Assembly: GCF_000004825.1 (NCBI RefSeq)
Contig: NW_008805068.1
Span: forward strand, 1,674,001-1,738,000
Direction of reading: 5' to 3'
Length of the DNA: 64,000 bases
From: Heterostelium album PN500
Lineage: Eukaryota > Evosea > Eumycetozoa > Acytosteliales > Acytosteliaceae
Below the pieces are notes generated by a model. The model worked only from the letters and a program-made list of their open reading frames with translations, ran no database searches and was not told the origin of the DNA. Within the stretch, counting starts at the first letter, position 1; each line of letters opens with the position of its first letter. Below, piece after piece: positions 34,132-45,607 of this stretch. Made by a program: the position numbers and the translations under genes.

Positions 34132-34830
34132 TTTCTATAAAATAAACATAAATATACTATTAAATAAAACTAAAAATAAGAAACCTCTGTAACTTTAACA
34201 AAATAATATTAAAATAATAATATTTTAAAAAAAAAAGAAATAAAAGAAACAAAAAAGTGTCGAGAAAAGAAAGCTTAATAAAGAATTATTAATTATTAGT
34301 ATGTATATATAAATGTAATATTAATAATTATAGAGGAGTGATTGATAAGAGTGTACACATTGGTGTTGTGAATCACTTCGATTACTTTTTATTTTAATTT
34401 ATTTGTGTTTTACCCCCATTCAAAAGAAATCGACAACACAATGGCGTGTGTTATTTCAAAAAATTACCACTCAAAGAAATCAAAAAAAAAAAACATTGAT
34501 TTTTAAGAAAAATCTAACCAGGATTTTTGAAGATTCAGATAAATAAATCTATCTAGAAAAAAATAAATAATTTTTGCACTATCAGGGATGAAATGTAAAT
34601 TGAATGAATTAATAATTGTTTTTACTCGAAATTTCATTGTTGATCTCACAATCTCATAAAAGTCTTCATTAATTAACTAGAACTCACCAAAATTTCACGA
34701 TTTTAATAAACACACCTGATGAGGGATCAGATACAAATCCTCCATTGGAATAATGCCTTAATACAATGAATAAATAAGATTGCAATTAAAATAAATCAAT
34801 ATCTATTTGATAATCACTCTCAATAATCAA
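34132..34830. other. Divergent intergenic region
   Basis: 699 bp between the FNIP gene and the SDR fusion gene, transcribed away from each other. A+T-rich; nothing recognised. Confidence 0.4.
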
Positions 34831-37800
34831 ATGTATAATCATTATCCAGATAATGATGAATACAATTACAATAGAATCAGACCAAGAAATGAAAGAATGT
34901 ATGTATAAATTTAATAATTAAATAATATAATTAATGAAAAAAAAACTAAATGTTTGTATTTCAAGTAAAAACTATAATAACAAGAGTGACATGAAGATAA
35001 ATGTTCGAAGTCATGACATGAGGAAACTAGAGAAAATTAAAACAAAAAAGAGACTGCAAGATCGTTATGATTCCGACAAGGCAAATGGAATTGTAAAAAC
35101 AAACAGATTCACTAAAGCAGGTGCTCAGCTATTTGCATATGAATCTCGTGGGTCTTATCCAATCAGTCAATACCAAAGAATAAGAGAAGAACAAATGTAA
35201 GCCAAGTTTAAACTTTAAATACTTATTACTTATAACATCTAATAACAGACTTTGATATCATATTTTAATATTATATTCCAATTAAATTAAAATTAGATTT
35301 AGAAGCCTAAGAATTTCAACGCTAGCTTCCTCTTTGAAGCCAGCAGTTTTTGGAACCTTGAAAACAAATTTGGCAGCTAAAATTGCAGATGATATTCAAA
35401 TATCTTGTACGAAGTTTGGAAATAAGATTGTCACATTAGTAGACATGTATCCATGGAATTTCATTCAGTTGATTATGACATATCTACCTCTTCCCACTTG
35501 TGAGAGGATGAATCAAGTATGGGAAAAGTCAGACTACAATTCTTCAGTAGGTAACATCTTTTCGAGTATAGTTTACAATTCAATCAATTTGAGAGAGATG
35601 AATTCACTAAAGAGAAAATCAGTTGATCGTCCGATTCCCAATTCCCAATTGCTCCAATTTTTCGAACCATCAACTGGTGATATCAAAGAGATATTCAAAT
35701 ACATTGGTCCAATTGATCGTGAAGAAGCCAAAGCCCGTGTTATTGGTACAAAGTGTAGTTTCAATACAGTTTCCAACTTGGAAGAGTTCAAAGTTGGATT
35801 CAATGATTTCTTTACGAGACGAGTGCTCAGAAATGTCACATGGAAATCAGAAGGTTTCAAAGTTGTTGTTACTGGTGGATCGGTTCTTGCTGGTCTCACA
35901 CGTCTTGGAGCAGACACTGAGAGTTACAAGAGTTATTGGGCTGGTGAACAAGCGATCTCGTATCTCCCGTATGTAATTGGACAAAAGATAAGATCGTATC
36001 TTGAGGAATGTAGTGATACTCTTTATCATGTTGCCAATTCCAGATTCAATGGTGTCAGTTGGCAGAGTTCAGATATCGATTTATATCTTGTTTGTGAGGA
36101 TGAATCGATTGTACCAAATAAAATTGGACAGCTTGTCAAGGAGATCACCGATTGCTTAACTGTAGCTTATAAGCTTTTGAGAACCGAACATTCAATTACG
36201 ATTCTTCCTGTGTATCCATATAGACCAATCCAAATTGTAACTACACTTCTCAGAGAGATATCAGATCATATTCTCTATTGTGATTTGGATTGTACATCTT
36301 TTGTATACGACCCTTCAGCAAACAATATCTTCACACTGGAAAGAGGAAGAAAATCATTGAACAATCGCGTCAATTTGATTTCACCAAATCATGGAAATAT
36401 GAAACGAGTTCTAAAGTATGCATATCGTGGATTTACATCCGTTTGCTTCGAACTTTGTAAACATTATCCAAGGTGTGAAGATACTCAAGTGGATCGATTA
36501 GCGGATCGTCTTTATGATGATATAACCAAAGATAATCCCAATTTTGATGAGTCTGAATTAAACAGATATAGAAGAGATTATGTGGCACTGGAAAACATTC
36601 CATTTGGTCCGAGTTTCACAAATATCAATCAACTAGTAGATTGCCTTGAGAGCAGACCCGATATTAAAATACTCAAAGGAATCGATGAGATTGCCAGCGC
36701 TCTCAGAATCTCTCCAACCATCTGGAAATTCACCATGCCATCACCCAGTAAGAAGTGTTACCAGTGCAATATATTGATGGAAGATGTCAAGGCTGAGGTT
36801 GCAATGTGTATGAAATGTAAAGAAAACAATATATTCAAGTTGAATCAATGGAATTCCATTCAACTCAATGGTGGCAATCAAGCAAAGTATGCAGTTGTAA
36901 CTGGTGCTAGGAATAAGATTGGTATGCAAACTGCACTCAGATTGTTGCGATCTGGTTACTTTGTGTTGGTGACAACTCGATTCCCATTTAGTGCACTTGC
37001 CAACTATCAAAAAGAAGAGGATTATCTGAAATGGATTGATAGACTTCAGATCTATGGCATTGATTTTAGACATCTTCCATCAGTTGACAAATTCATCAAA
37101 TATATTCTCAGCAAAGTTCCCAGACTTCATATTCTGATCAACAATGCAGCTCAGACCATCAGAAGACCAAGAGCATATTACCAATCTATCCTCAAAGAAG
37201 AGAAGCGAATGAAAGCCATTCAGAGTTCAAGTGGTGAATCATTGAAAGGACAAGTCATTTTATCAAAAGAGAACATCAATAATCTATCTTTGATTCCAAC
37301 ATACAACAATAATAATCAAAGTAGTGTTGCTGATTGTTCACAAATGACACAAATCATCGTGAATAAAGAAGATGAAGAATTGATGAATCAGGAATTGTTC
37401 CCAGTGGATATGGTCGATGAACATGGCGATCAGCTGGATATGCGAGCTAAAACTACATGGAATAATGAAATTGAAGAAATTTCAATGGAAGAGATGCTTG
37501 AAGTTCAACTCATCAATGTAACGGTACCATTTATGTTGATATCCCAATTATCACCAATCATGTCACAACCAAGAAGTTTTTCGCTTAGAAACAACAACAA
37601 TGATTGGTCATATATTATCAATGTAACATCACAAGAAGGATCATTTAACAAGTCATACCAAAATGGATATCATGTTCACACCAACATGGCAAAAGCATCA
37701 TTGAATATGATGACACTTTCCACAGCCGATCAATATTTTAAGAAACATATATTCATTTGTTCTGTTGACCCTGGCTGGATCACAAAGATGACAACGAATG

Positions 37801-37940
37801 CCAAAACCACTGGTGTTGAACCACCACTCTCCTCCAAAGATGGAGCTGCCAGAATTCTTGATCCAATTTACTCACATATCAAAGATCCTGAATTTAAACA
37901 TGGTGTACTTTATAAACATTTCATTCCGTCAACATGGTAA
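34831..37940 (+). CDS. Nucleotidyltransferase-like + zinc ribbon + atypical SDR fusion protein
   Basis: Exons 34831-34898, 34966-35196 and 35297-37940 give 980 residues. After a basic N-terminus and an F-box-like helix (MYPWNFIQLIMTYLPL), residues about 285-480 have a polymerase-beta-type nucleotidyltransferase signature: VVVTGGSVLAGL, then SSDIDLYLVCEDE (DxD), then LYCDLDCTSFVYDP. A zinc ribbon follows (CYQCNILM ... MCMKCKENN; about 587-612). The C-terminal third is a short-chain dehydrogenase: YAVVTGARNKIGMQTALRLL, LHILINNAAQTIRRP, HTNMAKASLNM and SVDPGWIT. The zinc ribbon plus SDR with HTNMAKxxLN is a known unusual subfamily in microbial eukaryotes and bacteria. The NTase fusion in one exon is striking. 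Substrates are unknown; it could be an RNA or nucleotide-modifying and NAD(P)-dependent enzyme. Confidence 0.75.
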
Positions 37941-38038
37941 CCATGTTTTGTCTATTATATAAAATATGTAAATAAAATAAATAAACTTTTTCACAATCTG
38001 TTTGTTGGTTGTTAATAATATTTCAAAAAGTAATTTAT

Positions 38039-39441
38039 TTATAGAATTAATAAAGATAATAAAAACAACATTATTATTAATTTAAAGTTATTTATATATT
38101 GATGGTTCGTATCACTTCTGACAATATATTGATGATTGGTTTGGTTTTGGAATAATTTACATTGATTATGAATACAACTTTGTGATGATAAAATAGGATC
38201 TGTACATAGTTGCCTATAACCTGATTGATTGTTTGTGTTAATTACATAAGTTAATTATCTAATATAATATTAAAAATAACATACATTTTGTTTCTTCTGG
38301 GCATAATCTAGATGAACATGAGTTTGGATGAAAATTGTAAATGTAGGGACATTTATTCGAGACACATTTCATAAATAGATTGTTGGCCATTTCGCACATT
38401 CTACTCATTGCTGCCGATTTTGTATAGCAATACCCAACTGATGATGCTCTATCGCATTTACAAAACTCATAGGGCTGACAATCTTTCTGTGACAAACACA
38501 ATCTATAGGAAGGTGGTGGAGTTATTTCGCATGTCCCTCTTGTACTATCACTATCATTTAGTTTACACTATTAAAAATGATAAGGAAAATATATTATATA
38601 TATAAATAAACTAATAGACTATTAGGTTCTATAAATTGCAATTATATACTTACATAATGTCCTTTGGTAGTATCACAGGTTTGAAAAAGAGTGGAGCATG
38701 GCGTTCCAACTTCTGGCGAACAACACTTTCCTATCGGATCGGTGGAGTCCGCGCTTTTCGGTAAGCATAAGCTGCCGTTTGAGCATAGTCTGGAAGTGGA
38801 GAAGAGAGAACAGTCACCTTCTTCGAGATTTAATTGAATGCATGTCTTGTTTTCACATAGTTCGGTTTGATTGCACTGCAGGTTATAATAACATCCGCCG
38901 GGTGGCGTCGAACAAGTTCCATTCTCACAGACCATGTTATACATACAATCCTCATTGTGCGAACACTTTTCACCCCACTGTACGAATCTAGCGACTCGAC
39001 ACACACCAACACTGATGTCCGTTGCATTCATTTCCAAAATACAATATTCACCTTTGGTCTCATCGCAATCGTAATTAACAGTACAATTTGGTTTTTTAAC
39101 GAAATTTGAACATGTTCCATCTATACATTTCAATGGTTGATAACATCTATTTCCATTTGCATTACTATTTTCAAAGATATAAGAAATATAACATTAATTT
39201 AATTTTTAATTCTCTTTGTTGTTATTTCTATGTAAATATTTACATACACATTATTACCGGTATCACATGGACCACCCAAATCTGAACATTGATTGAACAG
39301 ACATGATATTAATTTAGATGAATTGTTCTTACTGTACGAAGTTATCTTGTGTGACGATGAATATATATTATCACTTGCACTTATGATATTAACTAGAATG
39401 AGAATAACAATCAACTTGACTATAAAACTATAATTATCCAT
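38039..39441 (-). CDS. Cysteine-rich secreted or surface protein
   Basis: Four exons: 39441-39248, 39164-38654, 38567-38285 and 38220-38039, giving 389 residues. A signal peptide (YSFIVKLIVILILVNIISA) precedes about 35 Cys in repeats of CxxDxTCxxF and TCDTTKGxY type, typical of dictyostelid extracellular matrix or prestalk/spore-coat-like Cys-rich repeats. The last exon ends in a hydrophobic tail (KLIIMLFLLSLLILstop), consistent with a GPI-anchor signal or membrane anchor. Exon choices are supported by Cys frame continuity and each GT-AG pair. No enzyme is expected. Confidence 0.7.
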
Positions 39442-39836
39442 ATATATAAACAAAATATCTGTTACATCTAAAATAACTAACTAGATTTATTGATTATCTG
39501 TATGAACAAATGATCTTTTTAATAAATTTCATATCAAATCAAAGATAGAAAAAGTAATGATATCTAATCTATCAATACACATTTTTTATGTGAGGTGTGT
39601 TTATCATTGATTTTGATTTTTGTAAACTAAACACACTATAATAGCAATTATTATTTGTTTCATTTCAAATGAAAAATTTAGATGAAAAAAACAAGAATGT
39701 TTTTTTGTTTTTTTCTGCGTTTCTTGAAATTGATAATAAGGTTTTGATCAGATGTACTTTTTTTAATTAGCTTTTGAAGATTTGTATTATTATTATTATT
39801 GTTATCTTCCACTGCTATAAATATATATATAAATAA
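39442..39836. other. Divergent intergenic region upstream of DDX1
   Basis: 395 bp, A+T-rich. T-runs and a TATATATA stretch (39820-39830) lie just before the DDX1 start codon. No gene seen. Confidence 0.4.
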
Positions 39837-40093
39837 ATGGTAATGTAAATTTAATGTTTAGGATAATGTTATAGTTTATTAATGTTTGATTGATTAAAGT
39901 CTGCTTTCGAAGACTTAGGTGTTATGCCTGAGATTATTCAGGCCGTAGAAGAATTAGATTGGATTTTACCAACACCAATCCAACAGGATTCAATTCCTTT
40001 GATTCTAGGTGGTGGTGATGTTTTAGCTGTATGTATTTTTATATTGTTTTTCTTTATTTTTCTAACTCTGTGAGATTAATATAAATTATAATG

Positions 40094-40155
<62 letters not shown>

Positions 40156-42424
40156 AGGCTGCAGAAACAGGATCAGGTAAAACAGGTGCTTTCGCATTAC
40201 CAATTCTCCAGATCACATATGAAACAATAAACAAGAAAGCAGCGGTGCCAATTGAGAGTGCCGAGCAGAGCGATGCAAATGATGAATCGACAGGTGGTGG
40301 TGTTCAGCAACTGGCATGGTCGCTAGAGGACAGAGACAAGGATTTGTCGATTGACGGATTGGTCTGCCAGTCGAGAGCTGCCGACTGGTCGGGTGGTCGC
40401 GCCACACGTGGTATCTCCAAAGGAAAGTACTACTACGAAGCGACGGTGAGAGACGAAGGACTGTGTCGTGTAGGTTGGGCACTGAAACGTAGCTCTCGTT
40501 CCATCGGTACCGACAAGTACAGCTGGGGTTACGGTGGAACCGGAAAGAAGTCACACGAAGGTAAATTCGAAACCTACGGACAACCGTTTGCAAACAACGA
40601 TGTAATCGGATGTTATATAGATTTGGACGAAGGTTCGATTGGATTCACAAAGAATGGCAACGATTTCGGTGAAGCCTATCATTTGAACACACCAAAGGGT
40701 GCAATCTTCTATCCAGCTCTACTTTTAAAGAATGCAGAGATTTCCTTTAGTTTTACAACCATGAAGCATCAGCTGAAAGGATACAAACCAATTGGTGAAG
40801 CGGAGCTCGAGAAAGATGCTGCCCCAACAACCACTGCAGCACAATCCAACAACAAAAAAGGTGGAAACAATAACAACAAGAAAGATGGAAACAACAAGAA
40901 ACAAAAATAATCAAAATGAAAATAATAATAACAATATACCGGAAATGTAAGTTTGTTCAAAATGTTTTCATTTTATTTTCAATATCATTACTGATATTAT
41001 TCAATTATAGTCGTAAACCATTATCATTAATTATTGAACCAGTTAGAGAGTTGGCCGATCAAACATATAGCGCAATTCTCAATTTTTCGAAATATTTGAC
41101 AGAGCCAAAGATTGAAGCAGTCTTATGTCTTGGTGGTGAAAAGAATAATAAGGATTTCAGAAAACAGTGTGATATTGTTGTTGGAACACCAGGTATTTTA
41201 GAGAAATTAGTAAAAGAGGATCAATTGGATCTATCAGCCATCAGATTCTTTGTATTGGACGAAGCCGATCGTCTTATCAAAGATAATCTACCCATTCTAA
41301 ACTATATTTACAACAGACTACCAAAGACAGGACTACAAGTACTGCTTTTCTCTGCCACACTTCACTCTGATCAAGTCATTCGTTATGCCGAACAAATCAC
41401 AAAGAATCCAACTTGGGTAGATCTAAAAGGAAAAGATTTCATACCAGATGTAAATATTAACAACAACAACAATAATAATATTATTATTATTAATATTTTA
41501 CTAATATCTTTTAAATTATCTATATAGTTAATTACACATTCATATATTAAAGCAGATCCAACTAAATTCGAAGATTGGAAAGATGTAAATCATAGATTTA
41601 CAACTGATGGAATTCATAATAACGATGTTAAACAATCAGAGACAAAACTAAAGACTGACGAACAAAAGTCACAGGCTGTGAAGCTGCTGAAGCCAAGTTT
41701 GCTAGTCAAGTGTATTCGTGCTTTCAAAATGGATCAAGCATTGATTTTCGCTAGAACCAGACTGGATTGTGACAATCTTCATAGATATTTGATAGAGGTT
41801 GGCGGTGGTAAGAGTGCACTAGAGAATGAATTCAGCTCGGTTTGTCTGCACGGAGACAAGGGAACAGCGCTGAGAAAAGAGAATCTCGAGAAGTTCAAGT
41901 CGGGCGAAGTGAAATACCTAATCTGTACGGATGTGGCATCACGTGGTATCGACGTACAAGGTCTGCCATTTGTCATTAACTATACGCTGCCCGACACCTT
42001 TGAAGACTATATCCATCGAGTTGGGCGTGTTGGACGTGCCGACCGCATAGGATTGGCGATATCGATTGTCTCGCCCTACCAAGAGAAGGTTTGGTTCCAC
42101 ACCTGTCGTGACAAAGGACGTGGTTGCTACAACACTAAGCTCACTCAAGACGGTGGATGTTCAGTGTGGTACGATGAGCCCGAGTTGTTCAAGCCAATCG
42201 CAGAGACACTGTCGCCAATGGAACTAGATGAAAATTTCAGTTTGGGTGGTGAAGTTGTCAATTTCGGAAAGTTTGCAAAGGAGCGTGCCTCCACCGTGGA
42301 ATACAAAGCCCACACCGATCAATTGGCACCTCGTGTAATAGAACTAGCAAGACTTGAAGAGAACATACAAATCGATTTCCTATCACTACCAAAAAAGTTA
42401 GCAAATTCTAATAAAGCAGTATAA
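39837..42424 (+). CDS. ddx1: ATP-dependent RNA helicase DDX1 (SPRY-inserted DEAD box)
   Basis: Exons: 39837-39839 (start codon only), 39900-40028, 40158-40946, 41011-41449 and 41528-42424, about 751 residues (human DDX1 740). The Q-motif and Walker A ([13 protein letters not shown]) are followed by an inserted SPRY domain ([20 protein letters not shown] ... [20 protein letters not shown]), the DDX1 hallmark. Then come [44 protein letters not shown] and [11 protein letters not shown]. The enzyme acts in RNA processing, tRNA ligase complexes and nuclear DNA-damage response. Odd: at the A5 run 40903-40907 the frame is shifted by one base, giving a stop at 40910; removing one A would give continuous coding into the next exon, so a homopolymer sequencing error or a real frameshift should be considered. 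Confidence 0.9.
40094..40154. repeat. (TTA)n microsatellite in a DDX1 intron
   Basis: About twenty TTA units fill the second half of the intron between 40028 and 40158 and run almost into the acceptor (TTACAG). Typical dictyostelid triplet repeat. Confidence 0.95.
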
Positions 42425-42803
42425 AATAATTATTTCTTTTTTTTAGATTTTAAAACTATTTTTCTTTATTTTTTAACTTTGAAAGATATTTATTGTCAAA
42501 ATCTTTTGAAGAACAGAAAAAATTTGTGAAAAAGAGCCACAACCACTATCTTTGAAAGATATCAATTAATCCCCCACCTCAAACTTTAACATTTAGGTTT
42601 CCAATAACATTAAATTAGATAGCATTTCACACACTTAAATGGGTTGAAATAAAATACAGTGGAAAGTTCTACTAAAATTAAAGTTCTTTAATGATTGATT
42701 TGATTCATAAGCAGAACCATTTTATTATTTTATTTTTTTACAGTAAATTACAATTCTTAGTATTATTTATTTCTATATAACTTTAAATATATATAAATAT
42801 AAA
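42425..42803. other. Intergenic region
   Basis: 379 bp, A+T-rich with a direct repeat of TTTGAAAGATAT (about 42478 and 42551). No gene seen. Confidence 0.4.
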
Positions 42804-43457
42804 ATGATTTGTGATGAAACTGTTGTTGGAGAGTTCATTGTAAGAACTATATTACACTATAGATGTTTGAATTGTTTAAATAAAAGATGGAGTTCCTATG
42901 ATAACGTTTCGTTGTGTAGTTTATGTAAGGAAGAAGGAACTCTTGTTGAGTCTGGCAAAAGAATGTCGAAAAGTGCAAGATACAGAAGAAACCTAAAATT
43001 GAGAAAGCAAGGATTACTTGATGGAAATGGAGTTCCAACACCCAAGCCAAAGAATCCACCAAAGCCAAAGAAAGAACCTGTGATTCCATCCTATATCTAT
43101 GTATGCGTTCATTGCGATGAAAACAAGAAATGGAAAGATCAAAAAGAGTCATCAAAGTGCGACAATTGTTATAGGGAAGCATTGAAGGAAGGAATTGGTA
43201 AATTCAAGTGTGAATGTGGTCATTCTTTCAATGGTTACATTCGTCAGGGAGTTGGATCAATGTGCTATAAATGCAGTAACATTGTGATGCCAGAGACAAT
43301 CATTCCTACCAGACCTATGAATAGAAGACGTAAATCGAAAAAGACTCATAGCTGTCAGGTTTGTAATGGTCACTCTCCATGTCCTCTCAAAGCAAGCATT
43401 GGAACCAAAGCTGTTGAAAAAGGGGAAAACAAGAAATCAAAGAAGAAGAAGAAATAG
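42804..43457 (+). CDS. Multi-CxxC zinc-binding protein, unknown
   Basis: 217 residues, one exon. The order is RCLNCLNKRWSSYDNVSLC with SLC, then a Pro/Lys-rich linker (PTPKPKNPPKPKKE), VCVHCDENKKW with CDNC, then KFKCECGHSF with CYKC, then SCQVCNGHSPC, and a poly-Lys C-tail. The layout of four CxxC-type knuckles with Trp after the first looks like zinc-ribbon proteins such as 3CxxC or SHFL-type (inhibitor of frameshifting) proteins, weakly. The poly-Lys tail and net basic charge suggest RNA or nucleolar binding. I do not assign a function. Confidence 0.5.
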   Translation: MICDETVVGEFIVRTILHYRCLNCLNKRWSSYDNVSLCSLCKEEGTLVESGKRMSKSARYRRNLKLRKQGLLDGNGVPTPKPKNPPKPKKEPVIPSYIYVCVHCDENKKWKDQKESSKCDNCYREALKEGIGKFKCECGHSFNGYIRQGVGSMCYKCSNIVMPETIIPTRPMNRRRKSKKTHSCQVCNGHSPCPLKASIGTKAVEKGENKKSKKKKK

Positions 43458-43714
43458 AAAATAGAAAATAATTGAACATCAAAATAGATTTATAGATCAA
43501 TATGTACAAGAATAAAAGTATAAAGTAAATTTAATTAGATTTTAAATTTCTTTTTCTCAAAATTGCAAATTTAATGTGATAAAATAATGAAATTCACCAA
43601 CAAACTTAAGAAACTATTGATCTTAGATTGTCAATTTCAATCTATTATCTTTTGATATATTAACATCTCTAGTTTTGAAATATAAATTATTTTATTTATT
43701 TTTAATAAATGAGA

Positions 43715-45607
43715 TTATGCAGCATTTACTGAATGATCATAAACATTTAGTTTTGTTAATACATCAATTGCACTTTGAATTGCTGGATCCAATGATTCAT
43801 AATAACTCTCCCATCCATGATCACTGATTTCTGGAAGATCATAATTAATTTGCAATTCTGAATCCACCGATCGAATGAATGAATCAATTGGATCAACCAA
43901 AGAATCGAGGAGAGTGTCATTGACTGTGACAGTACCATCATCTGCGGTGGTTCCTGTTAAAGATAAATCTTTATCATATTTATCAATAACTTTTCTTAAC
44001 ATTGGGGTGACTCTTTTTACCAATGATAGACCATAGAGACCGGTTCCGAGGATTATTGATGATGATGCTGCTGAACAACCTGCATCTGATAAAACTGAAA
44101 ACAAACCAGTGATACAATTATCAACTTCTCTCATATCCATATCGGTTAGATTGATTGAGTTATCGGACCAATCTGCTTCGGTAGTTTGGTTGAAAAGTTC
44201 ATAGTTTTGATTGTCTTTGGTCAAGATGTAGAACAATGGGAATAGTTGATATACTTGACGTCTTGTTGTCTTATCAATAATCCATGGAACAAAGTTTTGG
44301 AATGAAATCAACACTTCAGTTGCATCTTTTTTCAACCTGTTTGTTGTTTCTCTGAGGAATTCACCAATCACTGAAAATACTCTCTTCTGATCGAATCCTT
44401 CATCATATCTTTTGACAAATAGACCTTCTCCAATGTAAACCAATGATGGATCAAAACTCTCAAGACTCTCCAAATTCTTTCCATTGAAAATTCCATAAGC
44501 CAAAATTGCAACATGACAAGCACAGAACATTGAATTTGCAAACTTGATAAAGATGGCATCATCTTGAACAAAGGCAAAATCTGGAATCAATGCAATTGAT
44601 TCTTTTCCAAATGGTCTGGCAATCACTTGGTAGGCATTATCTGGTGGAATTATTTGATTGTTTGGTGTTTCAAGTGCAAATTTAATGATGATTTCAATTA
44701 ATCTATTGATTAAGACATCGAATCCACCAAGTTGATTACTGACACGGGTTAACATTGGAAGGAAACTATTTGTTGGTACTTTTTTGATTCGGTTAATAGT
44801 TCCAGAGATAGCCTCGGAAATACATCCTCTGGTGATGTGATTGTTGGAGAGGTGCATCATTGAATAGATTGCCAATTGAGTATAGACATAGAGACCCAAC
44901 AGATCATTTGAAAGAATACCACTTGGTTGGAGTAAATCCAATTTAGTTTTCAATTCATTGAAACGATATGAGTTGAACTCGTCAAGGTTATCGATGTTAC
45001 TGTTTGCAAGACGAATAGATTCTGTGGCCCATTGTTGAGTTCTCTTGGCATCGGTAAGATAAGTACGAACACTGGTATTGAATGTACCAGCATTATAGAT
45101 ATATGGAAGAATCTTTGGAACCAACTCTTTCAAAGCAATATGATACAACATCATTGTAATTCTGATGAAGACATTACTTTGATTGAGAGTTGACATTCGA
45201 TCTTCAACGATTCCACCTCTAATTGAAGACTTGTATTGACTATCTTGGTGATAGATTGCTTGCAATAACCAAAGTGGAGAATAAGATTTGAAAAAAGATG
45301 AAATCTCTGGGTCTTGAATGATTTCTACCAGGTCGGCATTTAAAACTGGTTTACTGGTCAAACCAAGGGTTGCCAAAGCAAGATCACTTTGGAAATTATT
45401 GATAATATCAACAAAATATTGTTCGGCTCTCTCTTTGACAAAATCAGTCTTGGTAATTGGGTCAAAAGTTGACAATGCAAGGAAATCTGGTACTTTCAAA
45501 GTTGATGGGTCTATTTTCAAAATATCTGGGAATTGAGTCTTAATCTTATTGGTTCTCCATGCTCCAAAAGTTGAAACAGAGTCTCCTCCTCCTTTTTTTA
45601 CTGACAT
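43715..45607 (-). CDS. Unknown dictyostelid protein, paralogue of the 46256 gene (630 residues)
   Basis: Single-exon 630-residue protein, no recognised domain. It begins MSVKKGGGDSVSTFGAWRTN. It shares with the divergent gene at 46256: an AWRTN/TWRVN start, a DxLALxxL/DGLAVLxxS segment, SYSPLWLLQAIYHQ versus KYAKLWLLGSIFQQ, LPYIYNAGTFNTSVRTYLTD versus LPYAYQVDSLQLVSKVRTYL, and FNELKTKLDLLQPS versus FNELKTKLDILDPS. Helical in prediction by eye, with hydrophobic stretches near residues 350-375 and 520-545. The pair clearly arose by duplication. Function unknown. Confidence 0.8.
   Translation of the reverse strand: MSVKKGGGDSVSTFGAWRTNKIKTQFPDILKIDPSTLKVPDFLALSTFDPITKTDFVKERAEQYFVDIINNFQSDLALATLGLTSKPVLNADLVEIIQDPEISSFFKSYSPLWLLQAIYHQDSQYKSSIRGGIVEDRMSTLNQSNVFIRITMMLYHIALKELVPKILPYIYNAGTFNTSVRTYLTDAKRTQQWATESIRLANSNIDNLDEFNSYRFNELKTKLDLLQPSGILSNDLLGLYVYTQLAIYSMMHLSNNHITRGCISEAISGTINRIKKVPTNSFLPMLTRVSNQLGGFDVLINRLIEIIIKFALETPNNQIIPPDNAYQVIARPFGKESIALIPDFAFVQDDAIFIKFANSMFCACHVAILAYGIFNGKNLESLESFDPSLVYIGEGLFVKRYDEGFDQKRVFSVIGEFLRETTNRLKKDATEVLISFQNFVPWIIDKTTRRQVYQLFPLFYILTKDNQNYELFNQTTEADWSDNSINLTDMDMREVDNCITGLFSVLSDAGCSAASSSIILGTGLYGLSLVKRVTPMLRKVIDKYDKDLSLTGTTADDGTVTVNDTLLDSLVDPIDSFIRSVDSELQINYDLPEISDHGWESYYESLDPAIQSAIDVLTKLNVYDHSVNAA

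Noticed and set aside
40094-40154. TTA repeat first suspected to be a CRISPR-like array
   Set aside because: Simple triplet microsatellite within an intron; no spacers.
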